Below are positions 1 to 5,065 of a stretch of 10,011 bases of DNA, in pieces. Position 1 is the first letter of the stretch. Each line of letters begins with the position of its first letter. The notes beneath the pieces are model-generated. The model saw only the letters and a program-made list of their open reading frames with translations. It was not told the DNA's origin and did no database searches. Source of the DNA: Ruminiclostridium sp. (GTDB taxonomy: Bacteria; Bacillota; Clostridia; DSM-8532). The stretch is from positions 42,676 to 52,686 of the forward strand of contig DOHN01000158.1 in assembly GCA_003535195.1 (NCBI GenBank), given 5' to 3'. The translations under genes and the position numbers were made by a program.

Positions 1-220
1 TGCATCCAGTACCCACTTGCAATCTCCCCTTCTGGTCCTCTTACGCCGCCGCTGAGATGTATTTTGTTTTGGAATAGTAGGCAGAATTGAGTTACATGCT
101 TTCTTCCGTATCTTACGGAGCCAGTAATAGTAAGCATGACGGCTGATGTGATTTTTTTCGCACTAATTTTTCCCATTGCTCCTGACGAAGCCTGGTTTTA
201 ATGTATGTAACTTCATCCAT
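1..220 (-). pseudogene. tnpA: IS66-family accessory protein TnpA, frameshifted remnant
   Basis: Starting from the ATG at 220-218, the minus strand reads MDEVTYIKTRLRQEQWEKLV, the typical N-terminus of IS66 TnpA (the small accessory protein needed for transposition). The frame then degenerates. From position 150 a different frame reads HISRHAYYYWLRKIRKK, the conserved second half of the same domain. The middle of the helix-turn-helix region, the usual SGLSVRxWC-like stretch, is missing, so a short deletion with a frameshift near 150-160 has inactivated the gene. The C-terminal frame stays open to the window edge, but beyond about position 80 it no longer resembles the family. I am confident of the family and of the disruption, and less sure of the exact breakpoints. 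Confidence 0.7.
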
Positions 221-236
221 GATTCTCAACTCCTCG

Positions 237-288
237 CTCAAGTTTCTCAACTTGAAAAACTTGAGATAATAATGGACATTATTATCTC
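237..288 (-). promoter_or_regulatory. Two overlapping inverted repeats upstream of IS66 tnpA
   Basis: Arms 263-274 and 277-288 (GAGATAATAATG and its exact complement, 2-nt centre) form a perfect 12-bp inverted repeat. A second inverted repeat pairs 237-245 (CTCAAGTTT) with 257-265. They share bases 263-265, so the two hairpins cannot both form fully. They lie between the IS66 terminus and the tnpA start, where an element's promoter and leader would be. A role in limiting transposase expression is an inference from position only. Confidence 0.4.
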
Positions 289-333
289 ATGGATGCATTC
301 TCTATCACAGGCGCCTTATTATTAAGCGCTTAC

Positions 334-779
334 AAAATGTGCTTCTGCAACTGCGTTGTCGTAAGGACTTTCGGACTTGGAGAACGACTGGACAACCTTG
401 TTCACGCGCACAACTTTCGTAAAGCATTCGAGGTGTACTGCGCACCCCGGTCACTGTGGAAAGTTAGCTGCCGTGGGTTACCCCTTTTCTTAAATGCACG
501 TTTAAAGGTGGATGTTATTAGGTATGTACTGTTCTTTGTTGACATCCCATGTGCAACGTTGCACATGGTTTTGCTTTTGCTAAACCTAAGATGCTTTTTG
601 TACCCCTTCTTAGAATTGATGACAATGCTTTCTATACCCACCTCCCGCATCAGTTCCGCAACGTATTTGGGAGAGGTTTTGACGCCACGCGCTGATAAAA
701 CGGCAGCTATTTTGTTGGCGCCGTACCTTTGCCTGCTTTCGTTAAACACGGACTGAATATGTTCGCGTTGATAAATTCG
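334..779 (-). pseudogene. IS3-family transposase OrfB (DDE integrase), broken
   Basis: The minus strand from 779 reads RIYQREHIQSVFNESRQRYG, the pre-catalytic region of IS3 OrfB, and continues through KRGNPRQLTFHSDRGAQYTS, which holds the second catalytic Asp. The frame stops at 404-402. Shifting frame at 405 gives VVQSFSKSESPYDNAVAEA, the C-terminal signature with the catalytic Glu, and this runs exactly to 334. About 45 residues between KKHLRFSKSK and ITSTFKRAF are missing compared with the family, including the first catalytic Asp. A foreign palindromic stretch (547-568) sits in their place. The protein cannot be active. The family assignment is secure. Confidence 0.8.
547..568. repeat. 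Perfect 22-bp palindrome at the orfB deletion point
   Basis: CCATGTGCAAC at 547-557 is followed directly by its exact reverse complement at 558-568. It lies where the orfB segment with the first catalytic Asp is missing, and the residues it encodes do not fit the family. It may be a scar of the event that removed that segment. Confidence 0.6.
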
Positions 780-946
780 TTTGCGCTAACGATGTGACCC
801 GAGGGTGCGACCTCTGTCTGATATGGTTTTAGCCATGTATAGAAGGTGCTCCCCGGAATGCCATTCTGCAGGCAGATATCGGATACTGATTCACCACCAT
901 AGTAAAGGGCAACCAATTCTTGCTTTTGTTCATCAGAAAACCTCAT
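707..946 (-). pseudogene. IS3-family OrfA (helix-turn-helix), C-terminally replaced
   Basis: From the ATG at 946-944 the product starts MRFSDEQKQELVALYYGG and carries the helix-turn-helix SVSDICLQNGIPGSTFYTW, as in IS3/IS911-type OrfA, which binds the element ends and is normally fused to OrfB by a programmed frameshift. I chose this ATG because a GGAGG lies 8 nt before it; a longer frame beginning at a TTG at 988 has no such site. After about residue 60 the frame reads out of register over the orfB sequence, and the usual leucine-zipper tail is absent. The deletion therefore joins the middle of orfA to an internal part of orfB. The frame is open for 79 codons but the protein is not a complete OrfA. 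Confidence 0.7.
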
Positions 947-1038
947 GCTCATTTCCTCCATAGCTTTTTGATTGTGTTTTGAATTCAATCAAAATTTTAG
1001 AGGTGATTGCACAATTCAACAAGTGCATTGCTATATTA

Positions 1039-1067
1039 TTGTTTTTTATAGCGATATTTGGTATAAT
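1039..1067 (+). promoter_or_regulatory. Candidate SigA promoter for the 1260-2195 gene
   Basis: TTGTTT (1039-1044) and a perfect TATAAT (1062-1067) are 17 nt apart, just outside the IS3 remnant. It would give a leader of about 185 nt before the ATG at 1260. The rest of the 989-1259 gap shows no gene. Confidence 0.45.
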
Positions 1068-1192
1068 AAGCCAACAGTAGGCGGAATGTCTGTCCACGCA
1101 ATATAAGAATGATAAAGTCGACCGTGCAGGGATTTCTTTGTGAGGTTTTCTTGTTATAGCAATTATAGGAAGTTCATTTTCTATTTTCTAAA

Positions 1193-1203
1193 ATGATTAT
1201 CAT
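1193..1203. promoter_or_regulatory. Small palindrome ATGATTATCAT, possible operator
   Basis: This is an 11-bp palindrome (ATGAT, T, ATCAT) in the leader, 57 nt before the gene start. It resembles half of a Fur-type box, but an AT-rich palindrome of this size can occur by chance. It lies downstream of the predicted promoter, where a repressor could block elongation. Confidence 0.2.
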
Positions 1204-1259
1204 GACCATAGAAGGTTTTGCAGATTAATTGATAAACAAGGAGAAATATTTAATATATT

Positions 1260-2195
1260 ATGGATACTGAAAAGATAATGCCATATCAAGGGTTCGATAT
1301 TAATAGTGTCACAATTCCTGACTTAAATGAAGAAGAATTGAATACAATATCAAAATACATAGAAATTACGCGGCATGTGCAGGAAATACACCAATTGTTT
1401 GCTGTTTTTCGCTATAATCTGATAAGCGTACTCAGTACATATGAACTTAGTAACTCAGACAAATTAATAAGGCGCAAGTCTTATCTTGGAGATTTCGATG
1501 ACCGAACAGAAGTTAATGCTTTGATTATCAGCTACATTAGTGCTGGAAAAACGCTTACAGATTCTTTGGAAGCTTGTATGTTAGGAACTGAGTCTGTACA
1601 TGACGCATGTCGGGAGTACAAAGAACTGCTGTCAAAAGTATATGATGAATCGTTTAGCTATCGACTACTTGTACGTTTGCGCGATTATTCTCAGCATGGC
1701 CATTTACCTGTTAGTATTGATAATAATATGTTTTGTTTTGATATAGCGCAAATAATAGAAACCCCGCATTTTAATCATAACAAAAGTCTTAAAAACGAGA
1801 TGAAGAGCTTTGCCGAGGAATTATTAGTCAGATGTAGTACACAACCACACTATGTTTTCAGCTTAGCAGTAGCAGAGTATACAGCAGCAATGGCCAAGAT
1901 ATATTATGAATTTTGGATTAGAATTAAAGATGCATTTTCTTCACTTAATGATGATTTTAGTAGACTAATCGCAAATCATCCCGAATATATCATCCATCAG
2001 AATAAAAATTTCAACGGATGGTTTTTCTATCAATTAGATAACACACTTCACTGTTTTAATACAAAAGAAGCCTCATCTGAAATGATTAAAAAATATACTG
2101 ATGAAGCCGAACTCTTTTATGATGGTCAAGAAAAAGAACTTCAATTATTTAGGTCGTCAATTCGTATGGTCAAAATGGAGAAAAAGGTAGAATGA
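1260..2195 (+). CDS. Uncharacterised protein with HEPN-like RDx3H motif
   Basis: This is a 311-residue soluble, mostly helical, acidic protein with no signal peptide or membrane segment, and I do not recognise it as a named family. The visible landmark is R141-D142-Y143-S144-Q145-H146, followed by a Leu-Pro-Val. This fits the R-(N/D/H)-x3-H form of the HEPN nuclease motif, in a helical context. HEPN domains act as RNases in toxin-antitoxin and antiviral systems, and the motif is the only basis for that link here. The ATG at 1260 has an AAGGAG 16 nt upstream (1238-1243), which is a long spacing. Met7 at 1278 is an alternative start with no better site. The gene stands alone between an IS3/IS66 remnant and an IS256 remnant, so it may have arrived with mobile DNA. 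It appears intact, and its 3' end lies close to IS256-derived DNA. Confidence 0.75.
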   Translation: MDTEKIMPYQGFDINSVTIPDLNEEELNTISKYIEITRHVQEIHQLFAVFRYNLISVLSTYELSNSDKLIRRKSYLGDFDDRTEVNALIISYISAGKTLTDSLEACMLGTESVHDACREYKELLSKVYDESFSYRLLVRLRDYSQHGHLPVSIDNNMFCFDIAQIIETPHFNHNKSLKNEMKSFAEELLVRCSTQPHYVFSLAVAEYTAAMAKIYYEFWIRIKDAFSSLNDDFSRLIANHPEYIIHQNKNFNGWFFYQLDNTLHCFNTKEASSEMIKKYTDEAELFYDGQEKELQLFRSSIRMVKMEKKVE

Positions 2196-2295
2196 CCTTC
2201 CCATTATGTTTAAACTGGGTACATGCGTTTTCTTATAATTACGCCTACCGTCAAGATTTTTGCGCAAATTTGTTTGCAACCTTGGTAAAAATTAG

Positions 2296-3213
2296 TTAAC
2301 CAACCATAGGATCCGACGCAAGGTCGGTATTTTCTAAGTGCTTCATGTTCATGTATTTCTTATTGCCCCACTGGGTTCCTGCTACATGGCGTAGTCGGGC
2401 GCAAACAAGCATTAATGCTGAATTACCATCCGGGAAGGTACCAACCACCCTTGTCCGTCGGCGAATTTCTCGGTTTAATCTCTCAATTACATTGTTTGTA
2501 CGAATTCTTGTCCAATGTTCCAATGGAAAATCTGCATAAGTGAGCGTCTCGTCAATACTACCCTCTACCTTGCCGGCAGCCTCTTTCAGTTTCATTTCAC
2601 GTAGCGCGGTAACAACTAGTTTTGCCTCTTCTCTTGCTGCCGCTTTGCTTTCCTGGGCATGGATGGCCTTAAGCATCTTAGCTACTACCTTAACCTTGGA
2701 ACGTGGAACAACCGAGAAAACATTGCGGTAAAAGTGAACGGTACAGCGCTGATATTTAGCTTCGGGGAATACTTCTCCTGCGGCTTCCAGCATGCCAAGA
2801 CATTTGTCACCAACGATGAGTTTTACACCTTCCATGCCACGACTCTTTAACCATTGGAAGAATTCAGTCCAGCTAGTCTTGTCCTCTTTCATGCCTTCGG
2901 CGGCACCTAGTACTTCACGATAGCCGTACTCGTTGACTGCAATTGCCACAAGTATACTAATATTTTCATATTCGCCGCCCCAGTTGCGCCGTAAATAGAT
3001 GCCATCTACATAGACATATGGATATTTCCTCTCTTGTAAAGGGCGGCGATTGCGCCAATCTTCAATATGCACATATGCTTTTTTGTTCAGCTCGCTTATG
3101 GTAGAAGGAGATACTTTTGTGCCCCATAAAGCCTCCGTAATATCTTCCACACGTCGGACTGAAACACAGGCCAGTCGGTCAAAGGAGCGAAGAATACTTT
3201 GTCGAAAATTTAA
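2296..3213 (-). pseudogene. IS256-family (Mutator-type) transposase, N-terminally truncated
   Basis: The frame is open from just after a stop near 3214 to the TAA at 2298-2296. An uninterrupted GTG-started frame of 284 codons begins at 3150. The family is usually about 400 residues, so roughly the first 110 are missing. Counting from that GTG, the catalytic core is complete: Asp49 (YVYVDGIYLRR), Asp115 (LIVGDKCLGM) and Glu223 (NNVIERLNREIRRR), with the C136-x2-H139 signature. The conserved VSVRRVEDITEALWG lies across the GTG, showing that this codon is not the real start. Upstream of about 3190 the similarity fades and the promoter of the next gene begins, so the left part of the element was lost. 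Non-coding 3' DNA of the element probably fills 2200-2295. I could not define an inverted repeat. Confidence 0.85.
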
Positions 3214-3223
3214 CGTTTATGGG

Positions 3224-3252
3224 TTGAAGTATTGACCATTCTTTGTTACAAT
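3224..3252 (+). promoter_or_regulatory. SigA-type promoter of the SDR gene
   Basis: TTGAAG (3224-3229) and TACAAT (3247-3252) are separated by exactly 17 nt. The -10 box ends 36 nt before the SDR start codon, giving a leader of roughly 30 nt. It lies directly next to the broken end of the IS256 transposase. Confidence 0.7.
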
Positions 3253-3275
3253 ATTAACAATTTAAAATCACATTT

Positions 3276-3281
3276 AGGAGG
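3276..3281 (+). promoter_or_regulatory. Ribosome binding site of the SDR gene (AGGAGG)
   Basis: A perfect AGGAGG lies 7 nt before the ATG at 3289. It fixes the start there and rules out the upstream in-frame ATG at 3232, which overlaps the promoter. Confidence 0.85.
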
Positions 3282-3288
3282 TACTGAT

Positions 3289-4035
3289 ATGGGAAGAGTT
3301 GATGGAAAGGTTGTATTAATCATTGGTGCAACTTCTGGTATTGGCAAGGCAACCGCTACACTATTAGCTAAAGAGGGTGCACAAGTTATCTTTACAGGTA
3401 GACGTAAAGAAGTTGGTAAAAAGGTTGAAGCAGAAATTGCTGCACGTGGTGGCCAGGTTGAATTCTTCAGATGTGATGCAACAGTTGAAGAAGAATGCAA
3501 GGCTTTGGTTGACCATGTAGTTGAGAAATATGGCAGAATTGATGTTCTACACAATAACGCAGGTGTTCTTATTGACGCAGATTTCTTGAATATCGATTTG
3601 GAAAATAACTTCGATCGTACAATGAACACAAATTTGAAAAGCCAAATTGCTATGATGCAATTAGTACTTCCGGTTATGCTAAAACAAGGCAAGGGTTCTG
3701 TTATCAACACAGCGTCTGTTGGTGGTATCGTAGCGATGCCGATGAACATTCCATACTCAGCATCTAAGGCAGCAACCATCCACATTACACATACATTGGC
3801 TAAGACTTATGCAAAAGATGGCATTCGTTTTAACGCTATATGCCCAGGCTTAACCTATTCTGAAATGGTTGAACCGGGTAGTGATTTTGATAACGCTGTA
3901 TTACCAGGTGTTCCGATGAGGCGTGGTGCGCAACCAGAAGAAATGGCAAATGGCATTCTTTTCTTAGCAAGTGATGATTCTTCATATATTACTGGACAAG
4001 CATTGGTCATTGATGGTGGTTTATCCATAGCATAG
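3289..4035 (+). CDS. Short-chain dehydrogenase/reductase (classical SDR)
   Basis: This 248-residue protein is of normal length for classical SDRs, which are cytoplasmic NAD(P)-dependent oxidoreductases acting on alcohols, ketones or sugars. The Rossmann motif GATSGIG is at residues 13-19, NNAG at 89-92, and the catalytic tetrad Asn115, Ser143, Tyr156 and Lys160 (YSASK) is complete. The C-terminal YITGQALVIDGG is typical. Arg38-Arg39 after the second strand favour NADPH over NADH, by family knowledge. The substrate cannot be told from sequence; names such as 3-oxoacyl-ACP reductase or glucose dehydrogenase would be guesses. The gene has its own promoter, an ideal ribosome binding site and a terminator-like hairpin, so it is monocistronic. 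It is the only intact metabolic gene in an otherwise decayed stretch, which suggests it is still selected. Confidence 0.93.
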   Translation: MGRVDGKVVLIIGATSGIGKATATLLAKEGAQVIFTGRRKEVGKKVEAEIAARGGQVEFFRCDATVEEECKALVDHVVEKYGRIDVLHNNAGVLIDADFLNIDLENNFDRTMNTNLKSQIAMMQLVLPVMLKQGKGSVINTASVGGIVAMPMNIPYSASKAATIHITHTLAKTYAKDGIRFNAICPGLTYSEMVEPGSDFDNAVLPGVPMRRGAQPEEMANGILFLASDDSSYITGQALVIDGGLSIA

Positions 4036-4043
4036 TTTTTGAA

Positions 4044-4096
4044 TCACCTGTTCTTGTACTGAACCTAGGGTTAAATATAAGAACAGGTGAACTTTT
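4044..4096 (+). terminator. Terminator-like hairpin after the SDR gene
   Basis: TCACCTGTTCTT (4044-4055) pairs perfectly with 4079-4090 across a 23-nt loop and is followed by ACTTTT. It begins 8 nt after the SDR stop codon. The loop is long and the T-run short, so it may be a weak intrinsic terminator. Confidence 0.6.
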
Positions 4097-4127
4097 AATG
4101 GAATAAATGTTTATTATTAAAATCAAT

Positions 4128-4450
4128 TTATTCGTTTACACTATTTAGAATTTCAGCATAGGTTGAAATGTTCCAATGTTTACTGCTGATAAGCATTTCA
4201 AGTTCATTAACAATTAGTCTTAACTCACTCATCGCAATATAAACCTTTTTCCGGTATGCCTTAGCAAGCTCCAGATACCGTCACCATCAGGAACAATGAA
4301 GCTGTCGTGTTTTTCGGCGGTTATACCCGTCATTGGCTGAAACCAATAAGTAAAATGTGTAGCACCCCTTTCGGCCGCCCAGTCCTTCATGGCACTTGCT
4401 ACCACATTGGCGACATCAAGTTCCAAATGTGTGCCATTGGCAATGGTCTC
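4128..4450 (-). pseudogene. glnN: Type III glutamine synthetase, N- and C-terminal scraps fused by deletion
   Basis: Read on the minus strand, 4450 to about 4285 encodes ANVVASAMKDWAAERGATHF and WFQPMTGITAEKHDSFI, the highly conserved N-terminal region of type III glutamine synthetase (family length about 700 residues). From about 4284 to the stop at 4128, a different frame reads LAKAYRKKVYIAMSELRLIV then NELEMLISSKHWNISTYAEI, which I recognise as the extreme C-terminus of the same enzyme. More than 500 residues between them are gone, along with the start and the whole active site. The enzyme makes glutamine from glutamate, ammonia and ATP; this copy cannot. The C-terminal match is weaker than the N-terminal one, but order and strand agree. 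A functional copy probably exists elsewhere. Confidence 0.75.
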
Positions 4451-4505
4451 TTAATAAATCAAGTTAACTTTTTATCTGAATAGTTTGCGATGCAGATGTT
4501 TGAAA

Positions 4506-4738
4506 TTAGAGACGGATAAGTGGAGACCAAGTAAGGGCATAGCTGCGAATTGGACTTCTTGTGAGAGTCTCCGGGTCGCTTCCAACCGAATTCATCACTT
4601 GAATTGTAGCCGGACAGTGTGGAATCGAAGAAATAAAGGCAATCTTCTCACCATCCGGAGACCAGGCCAGCGCGTTGCAATCAGCCCCATAATTCATCAG
4701 GCTCGCAGTGAGGCAAAGACAATCTTAGGATAAGGTAT
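4506..4738 (-). pseudogene. PD40/WD40-like (TolB-type) beta-propeller fragment
   Basis: The minus strand reads NALAWSPDGEKIAFISS, then IQVMNSVGSDPETLT and ALTWSP. This is about one and a half blades of the PD40 propeller repeat found in TolB-like and DPP-IV-like proteins. Just upstream, in another frame, 4738 to about 4698 reads YPKIVFASLR, which fits the end of the preceding blade, so a short deletion with frameshift separates them. No start region, signal peptide or remaining propeller is present. The intact protein's role is unknown. It lies 55 nt from the glutamine synthetase scrap on the same strand, but the two families are not functionally linked. The sequence between them (4451-4505) shows nothing. 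Confidence 0.6.
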
Positions 4739-4795
4739 CTTAAAAAAAGTAAAGGTGGCTATAGCGCCGGGTTGATTTTAGCGTTCGGCTTCATA

Positions 4796-4829
4796 AAAAA
4801 GGAAGTTATCAATTGATAACTTCCTTTTT
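4796..4829. terminator. 34-bp perfect palindrome, probable bidirectional terminator
   Basis: AAAAAGGAAGTTATCAA (4796-4812) is followed at once by its exact reverse complement (4813-4829), so the hairpin ends in a T-run on both strands. It separates the pseudogene stretch from the cas operon and would stop read-through from either side. The flanking 4739-4795 shows no gene. Confidence 0.65.
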
Positions 4830-4854
4830 GACAAACATCTCATGTTTAGGTTCG

Positions 4855-4878
4855 TATAAAGACCTCAAATTAAATCAT
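4855..4878 (+). repeat. Direct repeat copy 1, upstream of the cas promoter
   Basis: This copy has TATAAA, then G, then ACCTCAAATTAAATCAT. Copy 2 at 5033-5055 has TATAAA followed by ACCTCTAATTAAATCAT. They differ by one missing base and one substitution over about 23 nt, and lie 178 nt apart on either side of the cas promoter. Confidence 0.6.
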
Positions 4879-4926
4879 ATTTCAATACGCTATGCGTTAA
4901 CGGTTATAAGTCTAGTTTATGTGGTT

Positions 4927-4945
4927 TTGTTGATTTAATCAACAA
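4927..4945. promoter_or_regulatory. 19-bp palindrome upstream of the cas promoter, candidate operator
   Basis: TTGTTGATT (4927-4935), one centre T, and its exact complement AATCAACAA (4937-4945). It ends 41 nt before the -35 box of the cas operon, a common position for an activator or dimeric regulator site. No T-run follows, so a terminator is unlikely. The regulator is unknown. Confidence 0.45.
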
Positions 4946-4986
4946 GAAATATTAGAATTAATTAACAAAATATTATAAAAAAATGA

Positions 4987-5015
4987 TTGACACACAGAAC
5001 AACTGAATATATACT
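4987..5015 (+). promoter_or_regulatory. SigA-type promoter of the cas operon
   Basis: A consensus TTGACA (4987-4992) and TATACT (5010-5015) are 17 nt apart. The transcript would start near 5022, about 60 nt before cas6. An AT-rich near-palindrome (TAATTATCATTA, 5023-5034) covers the predicted start site and could be an operator, though this is weak evidence. No other promoter of this quality is visible within the operon. Confidence 0.75.
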
Positions 5016-5032
5016 TTAATTGTAATTATCAT

Positions 5033-5055
5033 TATAAAACCTCTAATTAAATCAT
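5033..5055 (+). repeat. Direct repeat copy 2, in the cas operon leader
   Basis: This is the partner of 4855-4878 with one gap and one mismatch. It lies in the predicted 5' untranslated region between the promoter and the cas6 ribosome binding site. Confidence 0.6.
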
Positions 5056-5065
5056 TGAGAATTTA

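Larger units (their letters stand above)
1..333 (-). mobile_element. IS66-family element, one end plus tnpA remnant (partial)
   Basis: Read on the minus strand, position 333 begins GTAAGCGCT, which fits the GTAAGCG terminus known for IS66-family elements. An IS66-type tnpA remnant follows about 110 nt inside. The element runs off the left edge of the window, so tnpB, tnpC and the other end are not seen. The boundary is sharp: the IS3-family orfB reading frame to the right can be followed exactly to 334 and stops being recognisable at 333, so this element was inserted into the IS3 copy. IS66 elements usually make an 8-bp target duplication. The flanking bases 334-341 (AAAATGTG) would be one copy, but the other lies outside the window. 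Confidence 0.7.
334..1021 (-). mobile_element. IS3-family element, internally deleted and interrupted by IS66
   Basis: This segment carries orfA-type and orfB-type remnants of an IS3-family (IS150-like) element in the usual orfA then orfB order on the minus strand. It is broken in at least four ways: the orfA tail and orfB head are missing, the part of orfB holding the first catalytic aspartate is deleted, there is a frameshift near 402-405, and the IS66 element interrupts the gene at 333/334. The right boundary near 1021 is a guess from a minus-strand sequence beginning TGTTGAATTGTGCAATC. The opposite inverted repeat needed to prove it lies beyond the IS66 insertion, outside the window. Confidence 0.65.

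Noticed and set aside
289..756. Open plus-strand frame of 155 codons
   Set aside because: It runs antisense across the IS66 end and the IS3 orfB remnant, has no ribosome binding site and no protein-like motif. The minus strand explains the sequence.
707..988. Longer orfA starting at a TTG at 988
   Set aside because: No ribosome binding site at 988. GGAGG lies 8 nt before the ATG at 946, where the family N-terminus begins.
2345..3235. Four short plus-strand frames over the IS256 transposase
   Set aside because: All are antisense to a clear transposase frame with catalytic residues in order, and none has a recognisable product.
3232..3288. Upstream ATG extending the SDR by 19 residues
   Set aside because: The extension overlaps the predicted promoter, and AGGAGG is placed 7 nt before the ATG at 3289.
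3246..3785. Antisense frame of 179 codons in the SDR gene
   Set aside because: A shadow of a conserved coding sequence; no ribosome binding site or family similarity.
4128..4232. Possible small protein of 34 residues starting at an ATGA overlap
   Set aside because: The same frame continues upstream of the ATG with sequence matching the C-terminus of type III glutamine synthetase, so it is a pseudogene tail.
4485..4733. Plus-strand frame of 82 codons
   Set aside because: Antisense to the propeller fragment, which has recognisable repeat motifs.
4830..5065. CRISPR array or leader next to cas6
   Set aside because: No series of equally spaced repeats of about 30 nt; the only repeat is one pair 178 nt apart, not resembling I-B repeats that end in GAAAC.
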